The position numbers and the translations under genes are program-made. A DNA stretch of 24,590 bases, from assembly GCA_018398765.1 (NCBI GenBank), contig JAHBMJ010001532.1, positions 5,001 through 29,590 of the forward strand, given 5' to 3'. Origin of the DNA: Chromera velia. Taxonomy: Eukaryota > Sar > Chromeraceae. Below the pieces are notes generated by a model. The model was given only the letters and a program-made list of their open reading frames with translations. It was not told the origin of the DNA and did no database searches. Positions 1-14,243 of this stretch are shown piece after piece (the first letter of the stretch is position 1; each line of letters starts with the position of its first letter).

Positions 1-458
1 GACTCTACCTCCCACCTAACCCGCCCCTATACCCCCGTTTACCTGCCCCCCCTCACTTTTTTTCTGCATGAGGGGGCGTCCGATGAGCAATTCCCCGAGA
101 ACACAGCCGAGTCATTACCACCTTGGTGGAACCCCCAGGTGGCTCTTTGCATTCTCTGAAAAAGAGGGAGGGAGAGGATCGAAATGCAAACAGACAGGGA
201 GAAGAGAGGGGACTGATATCGGGGGGGGGGGGTCCCGGTCCGCGCGGAGCGCAGTCCAGGTTCGTATAGGCATGAGGACACACACAACACACACATAGAC
301 AAAAAGGGGGGATAGAAGTGAAAAGACAGAGTAGTCTTTGAAAAAAAGATGCCTTGAGAGCGAAGATGGGTATTACTGTTTTATAATGCGTCCGCTCCTC
401 CCCCTCCTGCAAAAAACGGCAAGGATGAGTTTTATTCGTTGAAAAAAAAAATAATACT
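1..458. other. Gene-free C-rich/low-complexity stretch
   Basis: No convincing coding region was found. The stretch is pyrimidine/C-rich at its start, has a run of 12 G at 221-232 and a short CA-rich tract around 275-297, then turns AT-rich. ORFs on either strand here are of low complexity and match no family I know. It could be the edge of another transposable element, but no terminus can be identified. Confidence 0.5.
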
Positions 459-736
459 TGTGACACTTTGGGTGAAGACAGATCCAGAAGTGTCATTGAA
501 CAGTGGCTTTGATTTGACTTGTCTGTGACACTTATGACATTTATGACACTTTTTACAATTATTTTGTAAAAATATAAACATACATACATCATATCGTCCT
601 ATTCTCTTCAAAAAAAAAAGTAAAAAGAAACAAAAAAAGAATTTTGGGGGAAAAGTGTCACAAACGTCACAAGTGTCACTGTAAGCCGGATCTCACCTCA
701 TCTTTCAATGATACTTTCATTTAAGGTGTGACACTT
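459..736. repeat. Cluster of seven TGACACTT / AAGTGTCA motifs
   Basis: The 8-bp word TGACACTT occurs on the + strand at 461-468, 526-533, 544-551 and 729-736. Its complement AAGTGTCA occurs at 488-495, 653-660 and 671-678. Three copies extend to TGTGACACTT (459-468, 524-533, 727-736). A one-mismatch copy, TGACATTT, lies at 535-542. Seven exact octamers in 276 bp, in both orientations, is far above chance. Such arrays are typical of origin iterons, transcription-factor sites or subterminal transposase sites; which applies here is not shown by the sequence. Confidence 0.75.
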
Positions 737-1800
737 TCATATCTGGTATAACGTTTTTGATTCGATAAGGGAGAAAGGTAGGGAGAAGGGCTATAAAAGA
801 TGGAAACAAGTAGACAAAATAAGGGGAAGCGGTATAACAAGCAAGCTACCAGGGTTTGAGGGAACTGTGCAGCGGTATCTTAGAGTCTGGAAGAGGACAG
901 AAGCAGTCCACTTGAAAAAGTAAGATATAAAAGATAAAATGGTCTGGTAAAGCAGATACAAAAAATGTGGCGGGACATCTATCAGAAATTTGCCGGTAGG
1001 ACTGCTAGAGATTTATCACAGATCTGCAGGACATCGGTTAGAACTGTCTTCAAACTGCCAATGAATGCATGAGCAAATGAAAAGGGCTGACCGGTGCTTA
1101 TTCTCGTGAGTCCATTTTTTTTTTGCCTCGTCATATGCACCTTCTGCGTATGCCCTCTCCCGGTGCCCTCTCGGCATGCGTCTTTTTTCTTTTTCAACAA
1201 TCTGCAGTCACAAAGTGAACATGGAAGAGATAAACAGACATGGAAGACGGGTGCAATCAGTTGTATGGAGCAAGGTGCATAGACCGAAAAAAAAAGTAGA
1301 CAGCTTGTGTACTCAAGGGTGGAGACTTGCTGTTATACAACAGGGAGTCAGCCAACATAATAAAAAAAAGCTTGGCAGCCAATGGACGTGGTTGCTTGAC
1401 ACTGTGCATCTCAGCAAAACTGCATGTGTGAAAGTGCTGCAGATATACGTGCAAGAATGCCGCGGTGGCCAACTTTTTTTTACATGCTGTTTCCTTTTTG
1501 GTCGCGGTTAAATGAGTAAAAACAGTCAGACATTTTGCTCTCTTGACTAAACGTGATTGCCCACGTGTTACCGATTCACCATAAGAAATAGAACGCCATT
1601 TTTTGCCATACGATCCTCACCATGCCCAATAAGACCGTTCGACTGGTTTTTGAAAAACGAAGGCCTCACAAGCTCCCGTCGGCATATATATCCCGATAAA
1701 ATGACTTAAAGAAAGCTGTTTGTTTCCATATAAATACAATGGATCCTGCTTAGCTGAATCAATATCGGAAATCCGGTTTTCTTTTCTTTACTTTTCCGTA
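737..1800. other. Gene-free stretch upstream of the primase-polymerase remnant
   Basis: I see no gene here. The DNA is AT-rich, with several short A/T runs and a TATA-like CTATAAAAG near 791. The small ORFs on both strands (up to 111 codons) have low-complexity, non-protein-like composition. The stretch may hold the 5' flank or lost N-terminus of the primase-polymerase pseudogene that follows. Confidence 0.4.
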
Positions 1801-2186
1801 TCTAACGACATATGTCAAGAAAGACGGTCAAGAAAAGAAACAGTTTTGAATTGGTTTTAGTTGGAAACAAGTGATGCATATTAAAACGACGGAGGATTAC
1901 ATCCATCCCGAATCGAATAAGGCTCTTGCTATCATATGTGGTAGCCAAAATGGTTTAACTGTGATTAATTTTGATGATATGGATGAGTTTGAATGAATGG
2001 TCAAAGAACATCCGGAATTAAAAAAGTGCTACACGGTCAAGTTACCAAATGCATCGTTATTATTTGTATTGCAAATATGACCCAGAGGTATCAACCACTA
2101 CTCATGGGCTGAAATCTTACAATAAGATAGATATCTGGGGTGATGATAGTCTGATTTTTGCCCCTCTAACAAAATATACCCTTCAA
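1801..2186 (+). pseudogene. D5-like primase-polymerase, N-terminal fragment (disrupted)
   Basis: This is a degraded coding stretch read on the + strand. Around 1874-1993 it reads like the beginning of an archaeo-eukaryotic primase-polymerase domain: a stretch of the type 'ALAIICGSQNG' followed by 'LTVINFDD', matching the usual hydrophobic-Gly then V-I-D-x-D pattern of these enzymes. A TGA interrupts at 1994-1996, and the frame then continues. Near 2045 it shifts by +1 and continues as 'YYLYCKYDPEV' and 'GDDSLIFAP', the later primase motifs. A further TGA lies upstream near 1846. The family copies or primes DNA in large DNA viruses, virophages and related elements. The reading frame stops at 2186 because the copia element is inserted there, and it resumes in the same frame at 17322. 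Family assignment is from motif recognition only. The fragment is clearly non-functional. Confidence 0.65.
2182..2186. repeat. Target-site duplication TTCAA (left copy)
   Basis: TTCAA lies immediately left of the copia element and is repeated immediately right of it at 17317-17321. A 5-bp duplication is the usual size for Ty1/copia integration. Removing the element and one copy leaves the interrupted primase-type reading frame in phase, which independently supports these borders. Confidence 0.75.
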
Positions 2187-2935
2187 AGTGAAAAGTAGAG
2201 TCTCACTTCTCTTGCGATTCCACCAGTGGAATCCTATGGGCCCTCCCATATTGATCCTCTAGCCTATCCAGAGGACTTCTCAAACTGCTATTCTCCCGAA
2301 TTCCTGGCCCTCTCCTATTAGAGGACCACAACGAATACGTCTCCGTGACGTACTTGTCTAGACCGATACAGATAATCCGAAATAAATATCTGATCAGTCC
2401 CTTCACCAGACAGAAAATCTATGAACTCCCACAGTCCACAGTACGCTCCTGCTGGTGGCCTTGTGCATTACTCAGAGCACAAAAGAACCACAGAGAGACA
2501 TAGGGCACAGTACAGATCCTACATATGAAGTTCTGTCAATCTCTAGGTCACGTCTCTCATTCAGACGGACGGTAACCGCCGTGCACGTCTGTCTGACTGT
2601 CTGGAAATTAATTCGGGACCGGAATTAATTCTGAAGCCTCCGATGGCATAACCGCACCATCGGCCTACTTAAATCCCATATGAAGCCCCGGAGTACACAC
2701 CAACACGGTGAGGGCCTCGGGTGTATTTCTAACGCCAAAGTGCATGTGGGCCATACCATGGAACTCACAACATGCATACCTCTGTCGCAGGCGCCCCGCC
2801 ACCCCATATGGACGGGCCGCTGCGTGTGCGTCGCTCCTTTCTCTGGCTTGGGGTGAAGGGACGAATGGAAATGCCGGGACCGGAATTCACCCTCCGCGAA
2901 TCCGACCAGGAACGGGACCGTCGTTTGCTTTCACA
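2187..2935 (-). repeat. 3' LTR of the copia element
   Basis: This is a 749-bp direct repeat of 16568-17316 with no length difference. On the coding strand it begins TGTGAAAG and ends near CTTTTCACT, so the ends are imperfect inverted repeats. By hand count it differs from the other LTR at about 41 positions (about 5.5%), roughly 35 of them transitions, many as CG versus TG or CA. A 13-bp word CGGGACCGGAATT occurs twice within each LTR (about 2614-2626 and 2876-2888). The exact border is uncertain by about 2 bp. Confidence 0.92.
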
Positions 2936-2946
2936 CACCCCCTCCC
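2936..2946 (-). promoter_or_regulatory. Polypurine tract next to the 3' LTR
   Basis: On the coding strand the tract reads GGGAGGGGGTG and abuts the TG that opens the 3' LTR. An RNase H-resistant purine tract at this place primes plus-strand DNA synthesis in LTR retrotransposons. A second G-run lies just upstream of it. Confidence 0.7.
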
Positions 2947-5648
2947 GAGCCCCCAAGGAAAGACTATGGAGCACGCTGTACAACACACCCCCCTCTGATG
3001 AGGAGGAATCGGGAAGCATGAGAAAAGACCGTTCTTTAATCATCCGGCTCCCCAATTTTTTTCCTTTTCCTCTTTTCCTGTTGCACAATTACAAAAGAAT
3101 TACTCATGTATCGTTGACCTCTTCTCTCCTCATTCCTTTTTCTCATGCTCGCACGCGCCGTCCTCTCCAGACGTCATTCATTATCTGTTAACAAGTGAGA
3201 GCACACCGGGCTTACGCGTGTGCAGGGCTTACAGGGGAAGAGATACCAGCCAACCAGGTTGGCAAAACGGGATAAAAACGAAACCACACCGGGGAAAGCG
3301 AAAGGAACAGCACAGAAGAACACAGGCCCCTAGCCCATGCCTACTTATGCTAACAAACACATGGGATATACAGCCTATCTGCCTCCAGATGTAGCCCCGC
3401 CCCACACACAGAAAACTAAATATATCTAGCATGCAGGAGCACGCGCTACCTGTCATGCTCCGTGCTCCGGACGGACCCTGCTCTGAACGTTCGAAAGAAA
3501 TAAAGGAAAGAAAGGCAAACAAAACACAAGCATTCCTCATGCAACCAAAATGCAGTTCTTTGGAAACCAAGAGCTTTTGCCAGCCTCAGCATGCCCTGCC
3601 CCCTGGTAAGGAGACCCATTCTCCCCGAGCAGGTCTGTCAAAAGAAAAATCCTTACCACCTTCTCCCCGAATTCTTCCTTTCCTTCTTTCACGCACTCGG
3701 GCCCACGGTATATGTGGATGGCCACCGACCATCACAAAGGAAGGGAAAATGTTCTGCATGCCGTTCGGGTTAGCAATGGGTTAGGCCCCCTAACGTAAAC
3801 CAGCAGCTCAAGGAAAACACGACTGCGAAAGGTCTCTGCCTCCATAGACAGGTCGGGAAAGCCTCTCCCTCTCAGCTCCTTTCCATCTGTGAAAACAAAG
3901 TGAATAAGGGAAAACCCGAAGTCTTAGACGCCCACACCCGGCTAGCGTACACCGTCCATGCACGCCCCTATGATGCGACGAGCTTCCCTGGGCCATGCGG
4001 AAATCCAAACAAAAAAGAAAGAGGGAGAGAGAAACAAATATACAAAACCGAACTGTACTTCAAGGAAGGTGCCCCCGAGGCACCCCCTACCCCTTCACGC
4101 ATGCCTTGCGGAAACAATTAAAAATCACAGGAGAGCCACCACGTACTCCCCTGACCTTCTAGAGAAAGGATTTCATAAACACAAACCTACAAAACCGAAC
4201 ACACCCGGGCTTACACTCACCCCTAACCTGACCTTCCAACGCGGAGGACAGGCCTCAAGCAGGATGAGAGGCCGGCAGAGGAAAGAAGCGCCCACAACAC
4301 ACCTGAGCTCTCATCCTCACCCAAGATGCCCCCTGCACTTGGATCATATCTCTCTTACACGGCAGCTACACATCCGACCGGGACAGTTCATTATGAACGC
4401 AGGACGCCCTTGCGATCCTGCTAAAGCGCTGTGCATAGAGAGAAGAGACAAAGAGACGAAAAGTATCAGTGTGCGCACAGCGGTCTTTCCCCCTGCTTAG
4501 GCTGCCACCTGCCAGACGTGATGCTCCCTATGAGCACCCTCCCCCTTTTCTATCTACAAGCTCCCGTGGATCCACTCGGAGGTGATGCAAAGCCCTGCAG
4601 GGAGTGAGACGAAAGTACAGATCAAAGCGTCGGTCATGCAGCACGCCAACTCCATCACCGCAATGGAGCGCAGACAGGCAGCCAGATCATGAATGGACGC
4701 GAACAAAAATCCTTCATGCTCCCCATGCCAGCTGACAGCATTCTTTCAGTCTGCTTAACTGTTCTGGCCAGGCCCATTCTGCTCAAAACGGAAGAAGGAA
4801 AGCGCACAGGGATCGGACTGTTTGAGTGCTTCGGGCACTCACCTTCACTGCGTAAACAGCCCGTCTGTTTCCTGCGCATGGATTTCTTATGCAGACGGGC
4901 ACTAAACGTGGAGTGCAGGACAACGGATGTGAACAGACAGGGTAATGCCTCCTCATGAACGTCGGATCCACCCGCCCATACACCCCACGTAATTGACCAT
5001 AGTCTACGATCGTTTGTTCTACCCGAACTGCCCTAAACAAAATTTAATGCTCGGTTTACATGAATTTTGGGCCCGCCTATTGCTTGGCCTCATGCATTGC
5101 CCGAGCATTGGATGCTTTGCCCATGATGTAGAGGCATATACATCAACTACACCAGAGCGGGAAAAAATAAACAAACACACACGAACATAAACAGGACGAG
5201 ACAGAACAGGACAACTACCGAACACGCATGGCTGCAGAGGTGTACGGAAGGGTGCAGCAGAAGAGGACCCGCTCCTCTGGCTTTCTTGCTTTCCTGCCTA
5301 ACTCTTCTTGCTCTCCTGCCTGGCTGAGCCCACGCCTACCCAGCAGGAGACCCCTTGTCTCCTACCCCTCTTTCTTGTCACTGCCCCATCTAGTCGCCTA
5401 TCTGGGAGAACAGATTAACGAGAGAGAGAAACGGATAAAAGGGACGAACAGTACCTCTGGCCTATCTAGCTCCTTTTATGCCTGAACCCAAACCCCAGTC
5501 GTCCCCACCCTGAGCAAAACTAAACCCTATACACGCCTACCTGCAAAGAGACGACAGAAAGGAAAGAGCAGACGACAGAAACAGGACACAAAATAGAGAA
5601 AGAAAAGGCCCCGCACCCCTCCCCTCCAGAAGTTCCACGCCGCCGGAT
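2947..5648 (-). other. Long non-coding 3' tail of the copia element
   Basis: About 2.7 kb separates the polyprotein stop from the purine tract. On the coding strand I find only short frames (up to about 113 codons) with no recognisable protein, so there is no evident envelope-like gene. The + strand has a 180-codon open frame at 3958-4500 of basic, Pro/His-rich low-complexity composition, which I regard as chance. A short word ACAAAACCGAAC recurs near 4042 and 4188. The function of this tail is unknown; packaging or regulatory RNA roles are only a guess. Confidence 0.6.
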
Positions 5649-7430
5649 TCACGCCATCTCCCCACCAGGGAGAGCGCACTTGGTTATCACGTTCGCCACG
5701 TTCCTCGATCGTGCAATCCACTGGAGATCTGCCCCAAGGACACGCATCTCCTGAATGCACCACTCTAAAACGCCCTGCATAGTCGCATCGGTCTGGGCCT
5801 TGCAAGACCGGAACTGGTCGTGGAGGGGGCCGGAGTCCGTGTAGACAATCACACGGACCTTCTTAAGGCCCCACATTGCCTTAACGAGGGCAACGATGCC
5901 GAAGAGCTTCTTGAGAAGAAACTCAAAGGCGAGCACCTCCCCGGCGGTAGAAGACCCGACCTTCCTGCCCGCCCTCTTGGTGGCCCACATGATCCAGTTC
6001 TCCAGGAGGGACCGCAGGTCCCCTCGCAGCTCGATCAAGTGTAGGATCCTGACAACATAACCCAACCGTGCAGCGTAGGTCGCAAACTTGAACGCTGCGT
6101 CGAAGTACGCGTGCACGATGGGCACGAGCCCCACGCTCGTGAAAATTCGCTTGTCAGGGTGCCCCTTCAGCATCTCAATGATTCGCACGACTGTCTTAAA
6201 GACGCGTCTGGAGGGCTTGGAAATCGACTGCGCTACCGTGTGGCCCCAAACCGTACAGAGCGGATTCATCCTCACCCCCCACTGCAGAGTCCCGACTCCA
6301 ATACGGATCGGCTTCTCATACTGGTTGTCGACCTCTTCCTCGGTGGAAGGCTCAACACTCTTGCCGTCCAAACCCTTCCAGGGTTTGCTCGGACGCTTCT
6401 CCTTCAAAATCTCCCATAGAGGAGCGGTGTCGGTGTTCTCGAGGTACGAGACCTGGGAGAGGTGAATCTCCTCCGTGGAGACTCTGGAGATGTCCACTCC
6501 AGAGAACTTCCTCTCTGATCCCTCCCCAATCACACACACGGACCCAAAGCCCAGCCTCTGGTTGAGGGTCTCCTGAAGGGCCTTGTGCTCCTTTGGAGGG
6601 GCTCCAGTCAGCAAATCGTCTATCCAATTCATGACGATGGCTTGGGCTCTCCCTCCCTCAGGGGGAGCCTTGACTGCGATGGCCGTGTCCACGCGCTTGA
6701 ACCCCAACTCCTTGTACACCCCCTCCAACTTATGGTCGAAAAGCTGGGCCGCACAGGGCAGTCCATAGAGGCCCATCTCCACCAAGTACGTACCCCCGGG
6801 CTCGTCGTACTTGTCGTCAGGGATGTCCTTGAAGGGGTTCACCTCAGGAACTCGAGGCAGCATAGAGGGCAGTGTCGCGCCGACCCGCTCGGCGTTGTGA
6901 TCCTTGGAGGTCAAGAAGGCAGCGGTCACATCCGCCGCCCCCATCTCCATTCCTGTGGACACAATGAAAAGGCAGACGGTGTTGATCCCCGCGACGGAAG
7001 GCGTTCCGACGTAGGTGTCAACGAGTCGGCCATCTAGGAAGCCCTTTGCGAAAAACCTCGCCTTAGGCTTCCGGCCCCCATCGTCCGTCTCTTTCCAAGT
7101 GTATCGCCAGCCCATGCCGACGACCGCCCGAACCTCGTTCCTCTTGACCCTCCTGCCGAGCGTCCGATTTCCCACAATGTTGACCAGCCACTCCTTCAGG
7201 GCAGCAAGCTTGTGAGACCGCGAGTTGATCTCCTCTTTTATGGCGGGGAGCTGGGTAGAGCCCTTCTTGAAACGGCTCATCTCCTCCTCGTACACGGCAG
7301 CTCCCATGAACAGGAAACCTGACCGAGGGTTCCTGGATGAAAGGCAAAACAGGTGAGGAAGACTGCACCACCTACTCCTGGTGGGGCTCTTGGGCGTCCC
7401 ATCCCGCTTGGGACTGCCCTCTTCCCTCTC
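5649..7430 (-). CDS. Reverse transcriptase-RNase H (copia type), 3' end of Pol
   Basis: This is an open stretch of nearly 600 codons; the methionine at 7307 is internal to the polyprotein, not a true start. Counting from there, RT motifs include KARFFAKGF (82-90), the first catalytic Asp in AADVTAAFL (D126), GLYGLPCAAQ (179-188, equivalent to the usual GLKQ box), and the catalytic pair in NWIDDLLTG (D230, D231). RNase H follows, with candidate acidic residues in YFDAAF (D403), STAGEV (E457) and YTDSGPL (D491), and the copia-type ending ARSRNVANVITK (532-543). RT copies the element RNA into DNA and RNase H degrades the template in cytoplasmic particles. All key RT residues I can place are present, so this segment looks the best preserved. 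The terminal stop is TGA at 5649-5651, and a TAG at 7431-7433 precedes the block. Confidence 0.93.
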   Translation of the reverse strand, partial: EREEGSPKRDGTPKSPTRSRWCSLPHLFCLSSRNPRSGFLFMGAAVYEEEMSRFKKGSTQLPAIKEEINSRSHKLAALKEWLVNIVGNRTLGRRVKRNEVRAVVGMGWRYTWKETDDGGRKPKARFFAKGFLDGRLVDTYVGTPSVAGINTVCLFIVSTGMEMGAADVTAAFLTSKDHNAERVGATLPSMLPRVPEVNPFKDIPDDKYDEPGGTYLVEMGLYGLPCAAQLFDHKLEGVYKELGFKRVDTAIAVKAPPEGGRAQAIVMNWIDDLLTGAPPKEHKALQETLNQRLGFGSVCVIGEGSERKFSGVDISRVSTEEIHLSQVSYLENTDTAPLWEILKEKRPSKPWKGLDGKSVEPSTEEEVDNQYEKPIRIGVGTLQWGVRMNPLCTVWGHTVAQSISKPSRRVFKTVVRIIEMLKGHPDKRIFTSVGLVPIVHAYFDAAFKFATYAARLGYVVRILHLIELRGDLRSLLENWIMWATKRAGRKVGSSTAGEVLAFEFLLKKLFGIVALVKAMWGLKKVRVIVYTDSGPLHDQFRSCKAQTDATMQGVLEWCIQEMRVLGADLQWIARSRNVANVITKCALPGGEMA

Positions 7431-8456
7431 CTACGCCATCGCCCCAGCGAACGACGGAATGCCTCTCTCCTCCCGGAAATCATCATTCCAGTTCCTCCCC
7501 GTCACCTCGGGCACTTTCCTTGCTCGCTCCTCCCTCAAAACCTCTATCGCACAGAGGGTGTTGAACTGCTCCCACTGCGGGCCTTGCAAAACCTCATCCA
7601 CCTTGTTCATCTCCTCAACCTCCTTCTTGGGCGGGTTCTGCCTCACGGCGGGTCTTTCTCCTGCCCTGGGAAGTTTCCCACCCCCCAGGACACCCCGCTC
7701 ATCATCCGAGGAGCTGCTGTCGCTCCCGGAGCCCAGGCCGCTTGCCTCAAACGTTGACAAGCTTGCTTCTGAGACATACCCGTCCCTGTCCATAGACGCA
7801 ACCACAGACGGAGGCTCCTCATCCGTCTCCACATTCTCCGCAATAGGGCCCAGTGGCTCAACTCCCCCAACCTCATTCCCTTCATCAGATGCCCCCTCGG
7901 CAGCAGGAGGACCCCCATGATCCTCCGCTTGCTCCTCTCCGCCTGCGTTCAAAGGAACACCAGGTTGAGACTCAGCAGCCTCGGGGACAACACGTAACTC
8001 CCCCACAGGAGGCACAGCAGGGACAACAGAAGAGGAAGGCACAGCAGAGGAAGACGACGATGCGGAGGGACCTGCAGAAACCGCATCAGCAGCGCCCTTT
8101 GCACCCCCTACCCTTTCTTCCTCCGATAGTTTCCAAACTCCAACTTCACGGAGCTGGATAGGGTCGTCAATCATGTGTACAGCCTCTTCGGGGACTCTCC
8201 CCCCCCGAATGTTGAACACGTGCTTGATAGACGACCGCTTCACTCTCCCATCCCTAATTTCCTTGACCTTAAAAGCGAGGGGGTCCCTTACCGACAGATC
8301 AGGTGCGAGGTCTGCCCATCCATAGCTCCTATACGCCTTTGAATGGAGGGCCACGAGCTTTCTCCTGTTGTCCCTCTGGACAACTGTCCCCTTCACGGGG
8401 TGGGACTCCATTGGCTGATGATCGTACGAGGAGAACTCCAGCGCAGCTGGACCCAA
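7431..8456 (-). CDS. Pol spacer: possible integrase C-terminal fold plus acidic Pro/Ser linker
   Basis: This is a 341-codon open block ending in TAG. Its first ~110 residues look globular and beta-rich (segments such as [18 protein letters not shown] and [12 protein letters not shown]). They could be the C-terminal part of integrase that in copia elements precedes RT, but the match is weak. The rest is a low-complexity acidic linker rich in Pro, Ser, Glu and Ala, with a Ser run and an acidic SSSSDDE-type tract, then a short helical segment leading to RT. It is continuous in frame with the blocks on both sides. I do not recognise a specific domain. Confidence 0.6.
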   Translation of the reverse strand: MGPAALEFSSYDHQPMESHPVKGTVVQRDNRRKLVALHSKAYRSYGWADLAPDLSVRDPLAFKVKEIRDGRVKRSSIKHVFNIRGGRVPEEAVHMIDDPIQLREVGVWKLSEEERVGGAKGAADAVSAGPSASSSSSAVPSSSVVPAVPPVGELRVVPEAAESQPGVPLNAGGEEQAEDHGGPPAAEGASDEGNEVGGVEPLGPIAENVETDEEPPSVVASMDRDGYVSEASLSTFEASGLGSGSDSSSSDDERGVLGGGKLPRAGERPAVRQNPPKKEVEEMNKVDEVLQGPQWEQFNTLCAIEVLREERARKVPEVTGRNWNDDFREERGIPSFAGAMA

Positions 8457-9341
8457 AACTCTCCTCTCTTGGATGGGAGTTCCTTGTTCGGACCAGGACC
8501 TATCTGCGCCCCCCGGGTGCGCGGAAGGGTTAATCGGCCTATCCTCCGGTTCCGATTCGTCACCTCTACCCCTCTAAGCAGAAAACTCTGCCCCTCTTTC
8601 GTCGTCTCCGTTGTCCCCGGAGAGGATCCTTCTTACAGACAATCTTCGCGGTCATCTACGAGCAGATAGATGGAGGCGGGCCCTCTCTCCCACGGAGATG
8701 CCATGATGTAGAGCTTGGGAAGATCCTGGAAGAACGTCCCCCCCGCCATCTCCACCTCCCTTATCATTATTGCCCCCGCCCTAGTCTCCTCCAGAACAAC
8801 CCCCTTCAGGTGGGTCGTGCGGAGAATCGTCTGGGAAAGGGTCCCCTTGACCTCCATCTCCATCAGGAGGATCCCCCCCATCATCTCTATTGTCTGGGTC
8901 TGACCCGCTCGTTCTGCCCCACAGCAGAGATTCAGAAGCGAAGGTGTCTTCATCATTCTCCTCATCCTCAGCACCCGAAACACGAGCGCGAGGGGACCCT
9001 TCCCCTCCCCTTCTGTCTCTGCCAGTCTTTGCCACAGACGCATGCGAGAACTCCTCCCAATCTCGGTCCCCGCGGCCGACCTCGTTCTTGTTAACCCTGT
9101 CCCTGGGGTCCTTGGGAGGGACGACCTCTACCGTGGGGTCTTCTCTCTCGAACACGATGGGGCGCGAGCGGTCATCGTAGTGCTTCAACCGGTGAAACAT
9201 GCACCTGACCTGGTAGCACATCTCACAGACGAGGCACCACGCCTTCTCATCTTTGTTGCTTTCTGTCCCCCGGAACACATCCCAAAAGTGTTCCATCATC
9301 CGATCTTCTCCTTCCGTATACGCCCGAATGCTTACAGCCAC
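8457..9341 (-). CDS. Pol spacer block with a Cys/His cluster
   Basis: This in-frame segment is broken by TAG (8574-8576), TGA (8652-8654) and TAG (8781-8783). Near its beginning, at 9180-9236, lies a dense cluster reading C-x2-C-x2-C-x4-C-x2-H-x3-H within the stretch [18 protein letters not shown]. It resembles a small zinc-binding unit but is not a retroviral zinc knuckle. It is followed by a charged Gly/Asp-rich low-complexity region. No such module is standard between integrase and RT of copia elements. Function unknown; nucleic-acid binding is only an inference from the cluster. Confidence 0.55.
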
Positions 9342-9377
9342 CGGATCCGGGTCGTAGGAGCTCGGTAGAACATAGTT

Positions 9378-10583
<1,206 letters not shown>

Positions 10584-10595
10584 CAGCCACTGTGT

Positions 10596-11861
10596 CTATC
10601 GCTGCAACCCCTCGTACCGTCCTACCGGAGATATGCCCGGAAGGACTAGAGGGAATCCCCTGTGACCGAGGTCGCTTCTCCCAGCCCGTCTGCGATAGCG
10701 AGCTCCTGTGCCCCCCTCCTGTCTTGCAGAAGTTTTCCAGAGTCGGGGATCCTCCTGGTCTCCGCCCACCGAAGCCAGGAGGATGGTCACCGTACCGTCT
10801 TGATCGAATCGAGGCCCCCTCCAGAGGCGGAGGTTGTCCAGGACTGTCTGCAGATGCTCGAGATGGACCTGCAAGATGGTAAAACGTTCCCCTTGAACGT
10901 TTCTCTCCTTATGCCTGTGGAGAACCGCGACAACAGCGTGCGTGAGCGGAGCCAAAAACTGCATAATGACTCCACGCAACTCCATTCCCAGGGAAGGCAT
11001 GGACACCACCGCGGTGTCCCCCACTCTCCATCCAGGAGGCGCTCTCCGAAAGGTCAAGGTAAAAGGGATGCCCCCCACCGTTCTGTGAAACGCACAGAAA
11101 TCCCCCCAACGTTCCCCCATCGCCACGAAGTGAATCACAACAAAGGGAAACCGGTGGTTCGGGTCCGACATGAGGAGGGCCACTCCCTTCCGATTGCTGC
11201 GGATGCAACGCTCGACCAGAGCCTGCAGACCCTTGCCAATGTACGGAAGTCCCTGACGGTACTCGATAGGGTAGAATCCTGGGGACCCGTCCCCCCGGAG
11301 CCACGACTGGAAGGAGACACCCGCTCCGGCCTTCTCTCCATCCATGCATACCGGGTGCGGACGCCCCAGCCAGCGAGCAAAGTAATGCGCGCAGTCGATG
11401 AGGGAAGCCTCATCCTTCTTCTTAGCTGGATAGGCCAGAGAGAACCCGGCTTCTGGCTTGTAGAGGACGACCATCATCCCGAATCCCCCTGTCTCGGCCT
11501 TCGCGAGAAGGACCTTGAAGAACTAGATGTCGATGATCCAGACCGTTCCCTTGATCGGCCTCCAATCTGCCGACAGCTTCTCACTCCTCTTGTAGATCCG
11601 GGGAGTGATCGCGTTCTTCAGCTGACAGAGGGGACACCCAGAAACCCACCTTCTGCAGTCCTCATCGACGTCAATGCCCTCAGCCACGAGAGTCTCCTTG
11701 AGATCGTTGAAGTTCTGGTGTCCGTAGCGCGCGTACAGCGCCATCACCTCACGCTGCTGGTCGACCATAACGGCCAAAAAGGCAGCCAGGTGCGTCCGTT
11801 CGAACCCGTAGTCCCATGGTTTGAAGTGGTCAGCACCCCCAGCATCAAACTTTCTCACCAC
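10596..11861 (-). CDS. Integrase (copia type), interrupted by TAG
   Basis: Integrase joins element DNA to the host chromosome. The N-terminal zinc-binding region shows RYGHQNF (His at residue 48 counted from 11861), then a Cys and CPLC (C76, C79). The first His of the usual pair is a Tyr here (LYARYGH in place of a LHxRxGH pattern). The catalytic core starts at GTVWIIDI, whose Asp (11529-11531) is the first catalytic acid. TAG at 11523-11525 follows two codons later. In the next block the candidate second Asp is in CMDGEKAG (11340-11342) and the candidate Glu in LQALVERCIRSN (11211-11213). The first two acids are about 63 residues apart, which fits the family; Asp to Glu is about 43, longer than the usual 35. 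The block ends at TAG 10596-10598. Confidence 0.8.
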
Positions 11862-11873
11862 AAAAAAGGGACC

Positions 11874-14243
<2,370 letters not shown>

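Noticed and set aside
53-592. 179-codon minus-strand frame near the window start
   Set aside because: Mixed low-complexity sequence that runs through the octamer cluster, A-runs and C-rich tracts; no conserved motif.
3958-4500. 180-codon + strand frame in the element's 3' tail
   Set aside because: Basic, Pro/His/Thr-rich low-complexity sequence on the non-coding strand with no family resemblance.
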